Position numbers and translations under genes: made by a program
Source of the DNA: Hallella mizrahii
Lineage (GTDB): Bacteria; Bacteroidota; Bacteroidia; Bacteroidales; Bacteroidaceae
Length of the DNA: 64,000 nt
Reading direction: 5' to 3'
NCBI RefSeq assembly: GCF_009695775.1
Contig: NZ_VUNG01000007.1
Span: 40,038-104,037, forward strand
In this document: one piece after another, positions 1-7,578 of the stretch
Numbering within the stretch: the first letter of the stretch is position 1
How the letters are laid out: each line of letters begins with the position of its first letter
Notes under the pieces: model-generated
What the model saw: the letters and a program-made list of their open reading frames with translations, nothing else
Database searches by the model: none
Told to the model about the DNA's origin: nothing

Positions 1-1328
1 AAGGGATATTGTTTGATGGTCAGCGTCTTGCTGAGGTTGCCGCTCTTGATGGTGAACTTGATAAACTTCACTGTCAGGTTGTCAGGCACTCGTGAGTTGA
101 TGGCTATTTTTCCGTCTTTGTTTCCCGCGACGCCGGAGATGGTGGGATACTGTGCGCTGTAGCTGGGAATGTTGATTTTATTGCCGTTCTTGTCGTAGTA
201 GTACACCGCGTCGATCGTGTAGGAGCAGTAGTCCGAGGCAAAGAACTGTATGGAGTTGTCCATGCTGATGTTGTGCATGACCAGGAAGTCCTCGGTGACC
301 ATGAGGTAGTGCTGCTTGTCAGCGTTGATGTTTGTCGTGTGCACTGTCCATGGCAATATGGCGTATGTGGCTTGCAGTGGAGTCTCATTGGTGAGTTCCG
401 TGCTGCTGCCGAGCGTGGCGATGGTGACGTTGGCCTCATAGAGATGGTTGCGCTTGATCTCTGTGACAGACTTTCCGACGAGAGGGATGCGATAGTAGTA
501 GATTGTGGTAGTGGCATCCTTGGTCAGTGGCAGGCGCAGTAGGATCATGGGAGCGTAGTTGTGTCCGTCCCATGTCTGTGCGTAGCTGTAGGTGTTGATG
601 CGGTATTGGTTTGTGACAGTCTTTGTCACGATGCTGTTGTAGGGTCGGGTGCTGACGTCAGCGGTGGTTTCGTCGTCGGTGGGTTTGAAGACGTGCGTGT
701 TGGTATTGAAGTTGTCCACGCGCCATGATGGAGTGCCGATCTCATATCCTGGTAAGTCCACGTTCAGGTTGACGACCAATTTTGCGGCGGCCCTTTCAAG
801 CTGCACGTCGATGGTCTGGTCAGCCCGTGTGGTGACGGTGTAGTCTGTCGAGCCGCTCATGAGGAACGTCTTACCGTTGTTTTCCGTGGTGTCGTAGGGC
901 TTGTAGATGTCCACGTCCTGCTGCTCGAGTGCGCCGAGTGCCTTTTCGTCGATGCCCGTTGCGGGTTGCTGCGTGGCGTTAGCGATGGCATATACCTTGA
1001 GGCGACTTCCTTCCGGCATGATGCTTTTCCAGTCTCCGGTGACGAGCAGGTTGGCTTGTCCGGTCTGCACGCCCGTGAGTCTTTTTTGCATCACACCGTT
1101 GTTGGTGTTGTAGATGATCACGTCGAGGTGTTCGATAGCCGTTTCGTTCAGGCTCTCATCGGAAGCAGTAGACGCCCGTGTCACCGCAGCGGCATTCTCT
1201 ATCTGTGGACTGAGACGCAAAGCCTCGCCGGAGGATGCGGGCATGTCGTCGGCTGCGCATCCGCCTAACAGTGCGGCGAGCGCCATTGTGCCGACGGTAT
1301 GGAGGAGATGTTTGTCAAACGTTGCCAT
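1..1328 (-). CDS. Fimbrillin-family lipoprotein, partial (3' end outside window)
   Basis: Reading frame open from an ATG at 1328 to the left edge, about 442 codons, with no stop inside the window. The N-terminus has a lipoprotein signal peptide ending in a lipobox-like LLGGC, so the product is probably exported and lipidated. The body shows FimA/Mfa-type hallmarks: a segment with ERAAAKLVVN at about residue 180 and a later stretch with YYRIPL followed by NHLYEANVTI. The last visible residues (KTLTIKQYP) resemble the end of a BACON/Ig-like domain, so the protein has an extra C-terminal part beyond an ordinary pilin. It is the last gene visible of the fimbrial operon, 26 bp after the previous stop. 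Inferred role: accessory or tip subunit, comparable in position to Mfa4/Mfa5. Full length and C-terminal domain are unknown. Confidence 0.8.
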   Translation of the reverse strand, partial: MATFDKHLLHTVGTMALAALLGGCAADDMPASSGEALRLSPQIENAAAVTRASTASDESLNETAIEHLDVIIYNTNNGVMQKRLTGVQTGQANLLVTGDWKSIMPEGSRLKVYAIANATQQPATGIDEKALGALEQQDVDIYKPYDTTENNGKTFLMSGSTDYTVTTRADQTIDVQLERAAAKLVVNLNVDLPGYEIGTPSWRVDNFNTNTHVFKPTDDETTADVSTRPYNSIVTKTVTNQYRINTYSYAQTWDGHNYAPMILLRLPLTKDATTTIYYYRIPLVGKSVTEIKRNHLYEANVTIATLGSSTELTNETPLQATYAILPWTVHTTNINADKQHYLMVTEDFLVMHNISMDNSIQFFASDYCSYTIDAVYYYDKNGNKINIPSYSAQYPTISGVAGNKDGKIAINSRVPDNLTVKFIKFTIKSGNLSKTLTIKQYP

Positions 1329-1354
1329 AGTGGTTGTGGTTTTTTATCGGGTTG

Positions 1355-3001
1355 TTACTTTTCCTTTAGCTTCTGATAGTCGTCGGGAGTGACCTGACGG
1401 AAGTCGATCTCATAGGGTGTACCTTCCAGTTTGCCGTCGCCCTCATTGATGACAGCCTTGATGTTTCCCAATTCCGGAATGACGAGAAACACTTTTGCAT
1501 CGCGGTTGTGCGGGTTCACCATGTCGATGGGTTGCCGTGCGACGAGTTGGAAAGCGAAGGATGCCGTAGTGCCGTTGCCTGTGATTTTTTCCGAGACGGT
1601 GCCGTCTTTGTAGAAGGCAAACGCCGGGTTGTCGGTCTGTATCGTCCATTCCAGTCCGCTGGTCATGAGTTTTTCCACGGTGATGACCGGTGACATGCTT
1701 GGCGCACCGTTGGCCTGATAGGCGATAGCCACCGCTGGTTTGCCGTTTTCTTCAGAGAGTTTGTAGGCTCCGCGTGAGATTTTCACCTCAATGCGGTTGC
1801 TGTAATCGACCGAGGAACCGTCGTACCAGTCCATGACGACGGGTTTGACGTGCAGGTTGCCGCCCTCAAGGAAGTAGGCATAGACGAGGAGCTCGTGGTT
1901 GCGTGCTGCTGCGGTCTTGTCGGCGGGAATGGTGAAGGGCACGCCGCGCTCACGCGAGTCAGCGTCGATCTTGTAGTAGATCATGCCGGTGAGAGCTTTG
2001 TCGGTTTCGCGCAGGTAGACTCTGTCTTGCGAGTAGAGTCCCGCGGTTTGCAGCCGGGCAATGTAGTGCATGGCGTCTTCGTCGTCACCGCGTTCCAGGT
2101 CGGTGGGGTCGTCGACTTCGGGGATTTGTGCGTTGTCGATAGCTCCGAGGGTGATCGTGGCATCAAGGCGTCTGGTTTCCGAGGTGTATCCTGTGGCAAC
2201 AAGTCCTGTGGTCTTTGTCTGTGCGTAGGGCGTGGCGTCGGGGAAGACATAGCTATAGTCCGGCAGCAGTTGTCTGTCGATGACGATGCGTGTGATGTGT
2301 GCGCGCTCTGTACCAGCGTTGGCTTTGCGAGCCACAAAGAAGTGGAGTTTTGACACTGCCCGGACCAAAGCCACCTCAATGCCTTTGGCGGCTGCCTCGG
2401 TCGGAGAAGTAGAGATATGATCATCCAGGTGGATGCTTGTCACAGCCCGCGAGAGCGGCAGTCCCGATGACGGAATCTCGGTGGCCTGCGGTTTTCCGTC
2501 GTCGGTGATGGCGAATCGCTGTCTGATCTGTGCGTTTTGCAGTTCGGCGCGTGTGAGGCTCATGTTTGAGCCGTCGGCAGCTTTGAGCGTTTCCAGGCTT
2601 TCGGAATTAGCGAGGATGAATAGGTCCAGTCCGTTGTAGCTCATTCCCGCCACTTTTGGCGGCAGTGTCATGCTCAGCGTGTGCTGTGTGGTTTCTCCGC
2701 TGACGGTCTCTTCCTTGTATCCGATGGGCAAGTCAGCGGCCCCGTTACCGGCACGGAAAGCCCAGACGCGCAGGCTGTGGATGTAGCTTTCCGCGGTGGG
2801 GCTGGCCTCGCTGTTGTTGTCCACGGCCCTTGTCACGGTGGGTTCCTGGGTGTAGAAGTTGAGGTGGAGATAGGTGCTGTTTTCGCCCTCCGTGTCGGTC
2901 AGGACATCATCGTTGATGCACGACGCGGCGGCGATGGCCACGAGGGTCAGGGCAAACGCCCTGACGGTGTGGCGGAAAAGTTTTCGCGTGTTGTACTTCA
3001 T
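1355..3001 (-). CDS. Fimbrial accessory/minor subunit lipoprotein (Mfa/FimA-like)
   Basis: 548 residues. The N-terminus is a signal peptide with a lipobox (AIAAASC, Cys about 28). The mature part shows the fimbrillin pattern: an early beta domain with RVWAFRAGNG, a central segment with VRAVSKLHFFVARK resembling the FimA R/L-x-x-AK motif, and a second domain. The last about 130 residues (KISRGAYKLSEENG onward) look like an added Ig-like domain. It lies 16 bp downstream of the Mfa2-like anchor gene and 26 bp upstream of another fimbrillin-like lipoprotein, all on the minus strand, so co-transcription is likely. By position it is probably an accessory/tip subunit; the exact role is inferred only from operon context. 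Confidence 0.75.
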   Translation of the reverse strand: MKYNTRKLFRHTVRAFALTLVAIAAASCINDDVLTDTEGENSTYLHLNFYTQEPTVTRAVDNNSEASPTAESYIHSLRVWAFRAGNGAADLPIGYKEETVSGETTQHTLSMTLPPKVAGMSYNGLDLFILANSESLETLKAADGSNMSLTRAELQNAQIRQRFAITDDGKPQATEIPSSGLPLSRAVTSIHLDDHISTSPTEAAAKGIEVALVRAVSKLHFFVARKANAGTERAHITRIVIDRQLLPDYSYVFPDATPYAQTKTTGLVATGYTSETRRLDATITLGAIDNAQIPEVDDPTDLERGDDEDAMHYIARLQTAGLYSQDRVYLRETDKALTGMIYYKIDADSRERGVPFTIPADKTAAARNHELLVYAYFLEGGNLHVKPVVMDWYDGSSVDYSNRIEVKISRGAYKLSEENGKPAVAIAYQANGAPSMSPVITVEKLMTSGLEWTIQTDNPAFAFYKDGTVSEKITGNGTTASFAFQLVARQPIDMVNPHNRDAKVFLVIPELGNIKAVINEGDGKLEGTPYEIDFRQVTPDDYQKLKEK

Positions 3002-3017
3002 GGTGTGTCCTCCTTAT

Positions 3018-4043
3018 TTATTTTAGTCCGACTTCTTGCAGGTTGACGACCCAGTCGTTGATCTTGACCTTGGCCGAGAGATAGAAATCTGTTGACGGGT
3101 TGGCGACGTAGAACGTCAGGAAGTAGTTGTCCTGTCGGTCGAGATATTCCTGATCACCCCATTGCAGGTTTCTCAGCGATCCGTTGTACAGAGCCATGAG
3201 CCATGGCAGCGAGTGGTTGAAGAGTTCCCGTCCGGTGCGTTTGTCGGTGATGATGATGCGCTGTTCGGGATGATTCTCAAAGAGGCGCGAAGACTTCAGG
3301 TCGTAGACCAGTGCCTTGTCGACCGGTTGTCCGTTGACGTTGGCCTCGTTGCTTTCGTTGGTGATGAGTGTAGACCGGTAGGGCGTGTAGATGATGTTGC
3401 CGGTACCGACGCTCTTGCCATTGATGTCGAGGGTGTTGGCGATGCCAGTAATACGCACGTCGAAGTTTTCGACATCGAAGCCGTCCATGTTGCTGGAGTA
3501 TGGGATGAGGACGACACGGTATCGGTTGGTCCATTTTTTCAGACAGATCGTGTCGGTGATGCTGCGTCCGTTGTATTCCACCGTGGTGTGTCCGCTGAAG
3601 AGAGGTGTAAACTCGTAGTCGTTGACAGGGGCGTTGATCGAGGCGTTGAGGTCGTCGACGCCTGAGGCAGAACGTGTGAGCTGAGAGAACAGGAACTCCT
3701 TATCGGTGTTGGTGATCTCGCTCTCCTGCTTGCCGCGTGCCATGCAGGCGAAGGTATACTTACCAGGCTCCAGCCCAGTGAAGTCCATGGTGTAGTCGGC
3801 GGCGAACTGCTCCGCCGACTGACACTGCTTCATGAGATATTTCCCGTTGCCATCGAACACGTACACGTTGACATTTCTTACCCTTGTCGAGAAGGCATCG
3901 GCATCCTTCAGGTTATAGGTATAGTTAAACTGGATCGACACCTTGCTTGCCGGGCAGTCGTCCATGTCGTCCTTGACGCATGATGACAGTGAGAGCAGCG
4001 CCATGGCTGCGCAGAGAAATGTTTTGTGCCAGTCGATGTACAT
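3018..4043 (-). CDS. Mfa2/FimB-family fimbrial anchor lipoprotein
   Basis: 341 residues, usual size for the Mfa2 family. Signal peptide with lipobox LSLSSC (Cys about 22), followed by the family-typical stretch CPASKVSIQFNYTYN and then VNVYVFDGNGKYL near residue 63. In Porphyromonas gingivalis, Mfa2 caps the fimbrial base and holds the Mfa1 fibre on the outer membrane. The gene directly follows the shaft-subunit gene (22 bp gap), the same order as mfa1-mfa2. The Cys keeps acidic residues at +2/+3 (VKDDMDD), which fits surface-exposed lipoproteins in Bacteroidetes. Family assignment is strong; the anchoring role comes from the family, not from anything unique here. Confidence 0.88.
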   Translation of the reverse strand: MYIDWHKTFLCAAMALLSLSSCVKDDMDDCPASKVSIQFNYTYNLKDADAFSTRVRNVNVYVFDGNGKYLMKQCQSAEQFAADYTMDFTGLEPGKYTFACMARGKQESEITNTDKEFLFSQLTRSASGVDDLNASINAPVNDYEFTPLFSGHTTVEYNGRSITDTICLKKWTNRYRVVLIPYSSNMDGFDVENFDVRITGIANTLDINGKSVGTGNIIYTPYRSTLITNESNEANVNGQPVDKALVYDLKSSRLFENHPEQRIIITDKRTGRELFNHSLPWLMALYNGSLRNLQWGDQEYLDRQDNYFLTFYVANPSTDFYLSAKVKINDWVVNLQEVGLK

Positions 4044-4065
4044 AACAGTTGGTATTTAAGGTTTC

Positions 4066-5556
4066 TTATTTCAATATCACGTTTTGCGTATTGAGGACCC
4101 AAGGATTGACAGATACCTCTACTTTGAGATAGTAGAATTCTGTCTCCTTGCCGTTGTCGCCATTGGGCACGTCAGCCCCGATATTCCAAATGCTCTTGAC
4201 GTTGAGTCTGTAGATGGTGTTGCGCAGGATGGAGAACCAGTTTTCCCGTGTGTAGTGTGTGTCCTGGATGAGCTGGCGGTAGTAGACCATTCCTTGCGGG
4301 AATATCTGGATGTTGTGAGCGTTGCGGAAGGCCTCGAGGGCAGCCTCGTTGGCACCGAGCTTGCCGTCGGTGCGTTGCAGATCCTCTGAGAGCACTTCAT
4401 CAGCGGTCTTGCCGAAGGGGTTGTTGCCATACTCGTTGCTTTCGATGATGTCGGCCAGACGGGTGAAGATCTTGCCGTCGTAGCGATAGAAGGTGCCGTC
4501 GGTGAAGTCGGCTTTCTCGTAGGACTTCAGCTCCACCTTGTACTGGAAGTACATAGCCGTAGCGTCATTGTTGAGAGACGTCGTGTTCTCGAAGACATAG
4601 TCAGCAGAGGCACCGGTGACTGCCTTGAAGAAGTCGGGGTTGTCCTGTCTTGTCGCTGTGCCAAACTCATCAAAGGTCTGCCAGTAGCCTAAGCTGTTGG
4701 TGGGGAGGGTGAGGTATCCATTGTCCGACCAATGCTGCATGATATAAGTCTTTTTGGAGAGGTTGGAGATGGCATACTTTTCCAGGGTGATGCTCTTGAC
4801 ATTGTCGCGAGCGTCCTGAAGCGCCTCCTTCTGCTGCGTGGTCATATTGGCGAGGTCTTCAGCCGAAGGCTCCGTGAGGTTGGTAGCTTCGTTTGTCGGT
4901 ACATCGATACGAGCTACGGCGCGCTCGATGAGAATGGGACTGGACAGCGTAGCTGGCTTATCCTTGTTCTTGTTCTCTTCGGTAAAGGTCACGGTGTACT
5001 GGTTGGCAAGGTGTCCGGGATCGTTCTGGCTGAACATGATGAACTCTCCGGGCTTGGCATAGCTATTGACAAACTTTACATCTCCGGCTTCGATGGTGCT
5101 GTTGCCGGGATCGTCCTCAACACCTTTGCCGTTGGCGAGGAAGTAGACCCTATAGGAGGTGCCGACGGTGACGTTCTTGATGGGTAGTTTCACCGTGATG
5201 GAGCCGTCCTGTCCTTGTGCGGGCACCTTGGCGTCGTTCCACTCGGCGGTACTGATAGTCTTCTTGTAGGCCAACGTTCCGGAGCCAACAACACCGCTGA
5301 AGAGGTAGAGCGTGCCGCTGTTGACGGTGCTCTCGTCGGCGGTGGCCGCCTCTGTGGGTTCTTGCACCGCGGTACGTGTAGCCTTGGCGTTGGTGCCGTT
5401 GGCCTCGGTGCCCTTGATGGTAAGGGTCATGTAGAAACCATCCGCGGTCTGCGGAGTCGGGGCGCTGTCGGTAGTGTCGTCACTGCTGCATGCAGTGAAA
5501 GAGGCGCATGCCGATAGGGCAAGCATTGCCGTGAACAGATAATGGATCGTTTTCAT
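4066..5556 (-). CDS. Mfa1-family major fimbrial subunit
   Basis: 496 residues. Lipoprotein-type signal (ASFTACSSDD, Cys about 23), as Mfa1/FimA precursors are exported as lipoproteins before protease processing. An early segment (GTLYLFSG, near residue 85) matches the first beta domain of the family. Arg residues at 61 (KATRTA) and 213 (LIERAVAR) are candidate processing or structural sites. The C-terminus EVSVNPWVLNTQNVILK is the characteristic end of the Mfa1 family, in the region used for strand exchange during polymerisation. It is preceded by DUF3868 and DUF3575 genes and followed by the anchor gene, so it is the likely shaft protein of the operon. Confidence 0.9.
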   Translation of the reverse strand: MKTIHYLFTAMLALSACASFTACSSDDTTDSAPTPQTADGFYMTLTIKGTEANGTNAKATRTAVQEPTEAATADESTVNSGTLYLFSGVVGSGTLAYKKTISTAEWNDAKVPAQGQDGSITVKLPIKNVTVGTSYRVYFLANGKGVEDDPGNSTIEAGDVKFVNSYAKPGEFIMFSQNDPGHLANQYTVTFTEENKNKDKPATLSSPILIERAVARIDVPTNEATNLTEPSAEDLANMTTQQKEALQDARDNVKSITLEKYAISNLSKKTYIMQHWSDNGYLTLPTNSLGYWQTFDEFGTATRQDNPDFFKAVTGASADYVFENTTSLNNDATAMYFQYKVELKSYEKADFTDGTFYRYDGKIFTRLADIIESNEYGNNPFGKTADEVLSEDLQRTDGKLGANEAALEAFRNAHNIQIFPQGMVYYRQLIQDTHYTRENWFSILRNTIYRLNVKSIWNIGADVPNGDNGKETEFYYLKVEVSVNPWVLNTQNVILK

Positions 5557-5606
5557 AAGCTTAAGTGTGTTTTAAAGGGTTTGAAATATGATTATGTACG
5601 GAATGT

Positions 5607-6677
5607 CTATTTTTCTGTCTCGCGCTTGTAGACATAAAATATGGTGTATTCAGTGCGTCGCAGGGTGGGATAGACCTGTTTGATGAGGTAGCGGTGGGCT
5701 TCGCCGGCCTTAGCGGCGATGGCGCGCTCTTTCTCATCGGGCGAGAGGCTTCCGGTGAGGATATTTTGCACGATGGCTTTTTGTGGCATGTCGTTGTGCT
5801 CAAGCCAGTCGCTGAGGCCTTGCCAGTCTTCGGCCGTGGAGTTGGTGGTGACGATGTTGGGATCGACATGATAGACCTTGGTGATGTAGTCGGTGATAGC
5901 CTTTGCGCGCATGAGGGCGAGTCGCTCGTTGTTGGCATAGTTGCCGTCGGGTGAGGCGTAGCCGTGGATGAGGATAGAGGTGATCTTCATCGTAGTGTCG
6001 TTGCGCACCTGTGAGATGGTCTTGTCGATTTTGGCGAGTTCCTCGCGGTTGTTGCCCATGTCGGCCTGTATGTCACCTTTGTTGACCGGGAAGGCGAGGC
6101 GTGCCACTCCCGTGACATTGTAGGTCTTTACCTCTTTGGTTTTCGGTTTGGGCATGACGACAGGTTTGTCGGGTTCCAGCCACTGTCCGGCTCCGGTGAG
6201 ACGATTGTCGGCGATGAGCGTCTGGTCGCATCCGCATGTGCCTTCGGCGATGAGCAATTGCGAGCGTTCCATCCATTTTTGGAAGTCAGTCTCGTAGAGA
6301 TAGTTCACCGTCTGGTCTACGCCGTTGATTCTCTGCCTGACGGTCATCGGGTTTGGCGTGGCAGATCGTTTGTTGCGCAGATAATAGATATATCGTTTGT
6401 GGCCCATGATCTCGACGGGCGGCATCCTTAGAGTGTCGCTGCCGTTGGCGAGCATAGGGGTGAGCACCAGTCCTTTGTTGCTTTTGAGCATCAGTTTGTC
6501 CATGTTGAGGTCAATGGCGACGTGGACCTTGTTGCCTTGTCGTGTGACCTGCTTGCTGTGGACATCCACCTGTCCGCCGGCGAGCTGTTGGGCCTGGGCT
6601 CCCGTGCCGTAGGCCACGAGGAGCAGGGCTGCTGCGAAGGCACGTCTGATTGTGCCGGAGATGATGTAGCTTTTCAT
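5607..6677 (-). CDS. DUF3868 / OmpA-like domain protein of fimbrial operon
   Basis: 356 residues with a cleavable signal peptide (ends GAQAQQ, about residue 29). The N-terminal part (about 30-180) has the DUF3868 pattern, including RLRMPP-like strands, GHKRYIYYLRNKR and a Cys pair in EGTCGCDQ. The C-terminal part (about 215-356) resembles an OmpA/MotB peptidoglycan-binding fold: SILIHGYASPDGNYANNERLALMRAK is the classical G-x-A/T-x-x-x-G...N-x-x-L-S-x-x-R-A pattern. Such genes sit at the head of Bacteroides/Prevotella fimbrial operons; the protein may anchor or assist assembly at the periplasmic face. It is 18 bp after the DUF3575 gene. Confidence 0.82.
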   Translation of the reverse strand: MKSYIISGTIRRAFAAALLLVAYGTGAQAQQLAGGQVDVHSKQVTRQGNKVHVAIDLNMDKLMLKSNKGLVLTPMLANGSDTLRMPPVEIMGHKRYIYYLRNKRSATPNPMTVRQRINGVDQTVNYLYETDFQKWMERSQLLIAEGTCGCDQTLIADNRLTGAGQWLEPDKPVVMPKPKTKEVKTYNVTGVARLAFPVNKGDIQADMGNNREELAKIDKTISQVRNDTTMKITSILIHGYASPDGNYANNERLALMRAKAITDYITKVYHVDPNIVTTNSTAEDWQGLSDWLEHNDMPQKAIVQNILTGSLSPDEKERAIAAKAGEAHRYLIKQVYPTLRRTEYTIFYVYKRETEK

Positions 6678-6695
6678 GTTTTGGTCCTCCTATGG

Positions 6696-7301
6696 CTAAA
6701 AGACATACACTAAGTTGAGGGCGGCCTTGGTGGGGCCTACATAGTGGTGGGGTGTGTTGGTCTCGACTTTCTCGCCGCATTTCTCACATTCAAACTTGTC
6801 GTGTCGCGAGAAGGCGTAGCCGATGCCGATCTCTGCCTCCATGTTCCAGTGGCGAGACAGTGGCCAGGCATAACCGTAGGCGATGCCAGCTCCTACTGCC
6901 CATCCTTCGAAGCGGTGGTGCTTGAGTTCTGAGAAGTCAATGCCCAAGAAGGAGAAGTTGGCATTGAGGCCGCCTATATTATATTGTCCGCCGATGGCGT
7001 GGAAGCCTACAAACGACCCCATCATCTTGTTGCAGAACCAATAGCGAGCCTCAGGCTGCACAAACCAGTGCTTCCACTTCTTGTTGTCGGAAAACGTCCA
7101 TGGATTGTAGTTGCCCGACACGTCGAGAGTCCATTTCGGAGCAAGAGAGAGTTCCACACCTAAGTTGAAGGTCGTGGTGACATCATAGACGAGGTTGCTC
7201 TTTACGGCCACGCGCTGCGCATGGGTGTGAACCGCTAACGTCAGCAGTGTCAGCAAGGCCAGCAGCCTCCTTGTCTTGAGGGTGAGAGAGGATGTGTTCA
7301 T
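6696..7301 (-). CDS. DUF3575 outer-membrane protein, first gene of fimbrial operon
   Basis: 201 residues with signal peptide (HTHAQR, about residue 29), then a small beta-barrel-like protein: RVAVKSNLVYDVTTTFNLGVEL, NYNPWTFSDNKKWKHW and QPEARYWF are typical of DUF3575. Two CxxC-like Cys sit near residue 175 (CEKCGEK). Family members accompany DUF3868 and fimbrillin genes and presumably sit in the outer membrane. The ATG at 7301 is the first gene behind the minus-strand promoter-like box at 7340-7347 and faces the divergent AraC-type regulator, so this is the probable operon start. Confidence 0.82.
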   Translation of the reverse strand: MNTSSLTLKTRRLLALLTLLTLAVHTHAQRVAVKSNLVYDVTTTFNLGVELSLAPKWTLDVSGNYNPWTFSDNKKWKHWFVQPEARYWFCNKMMGSFVGFHAIGGQYNIGGLNANFSFLGIDFSELKHHRFEGWAVGAGIAYGYAWPLSRHWNMEAEIGIGYAFSRHDKFECEKCGEKVETNTPHHYVGPTKAALNLVYVF

Positions 7302-7339
7302 ATCATTTGCTGTTTGATGAAACCAGAGATTTTCTGCGG

Positions 7340-7347
7340 CAAAGATA
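7340..7347 (-). promoter_or_regulatory. Minus-strand -7 box for the fimbrial operon
   Basis: CAAAGATA on the plus strand is TATCTTTG on the minus strand, a perfect Bacteroidetes TAnnTTTG -7 element, 39 bp upstream of the DUF3575 ATG. No clear TTG lies 19-21 nt further upstream, so the promoter may be weak or activator-dependent. The GTGACA/TGTCAC motifs begin right behind it. Confidence 0.6.
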
Positions 7348-7369
7348 GGAAAGAAACTTTAAACAGATG

Positions 7370-7418
7370 GTGACAAAGGCGTGTCACTTGGTGACACTGT
7401 CTAACAGTTGTTGTGACA
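7370..7418. promoter_or_regulatory. Cluster of GTGACA/TGTCAC motifs, candidate operators
   Basis: Four copies of GTGACA in alternating orientation: 7370-7375, 7382-7387 (inverted), 7391-7396 and 7413-7418. GTGTCAC TTG GTGACAC (7381-7397) is a perfect 7-bp inverted repeat. The cluster lies between the divergent fimbrial and AraC-type regulator promoters. The same motif recurs in the regulator's leader (7498-7503, 7534-7539). The binding role is inferred. Confidence 0.5.
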
Positions 7419-7456
7419 TTAATACATTTTTTAATAGTAAGATTTATGCGAAATAG

Positions 7457-7487
7457 TTGCATGATTTTGTAAAATATCTTATCTTTG
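7457..7487 (+). promoter_or_regulatory. Promoter of the AraC-type regulator
   Basis: TTG at 7457-7459, 20-nt spacer, TATCTTTG at 7480-7487: full match to the Bacteroidetes -33/-7 consensus. It implies a transcript starting near 7494, just before the structured leader at 7495-7542, and supports the ATG at 7579 as the start rather than an upstream GTG. Confidence 0.75.
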
Positions 7488-7494
7488 CCACAGA

Positions 7495-7542
7495 AAGGTG
7501 ACAGCAGTGTGTCATTCCCCTTTATTTAAAGGGTGTCACCTT
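7495..7542 (+). promoter_or_regulatory. Structured 5' leader (nested inverted repeats)
   Basis: AAGGTGACA (7495-7503) and TGTCACCTT (7534-7542) form a perfect 9-bp inverted repeat. Directly inside the right arm sits a second perfect hairpin, CCCTTTA TT TAAAGGG (7518-7533). Both lie in the expected 5' UTR of the regulator gene. They could be an RNA structure or a DNA operator; the outer arms carry the same GTGACA motif as the intergenic cluster upstream. Confidence 0.5.
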
Positions 7543-7578
7543 GCCATCAGTACGAGAAAACCTAAACGCGATATATAT

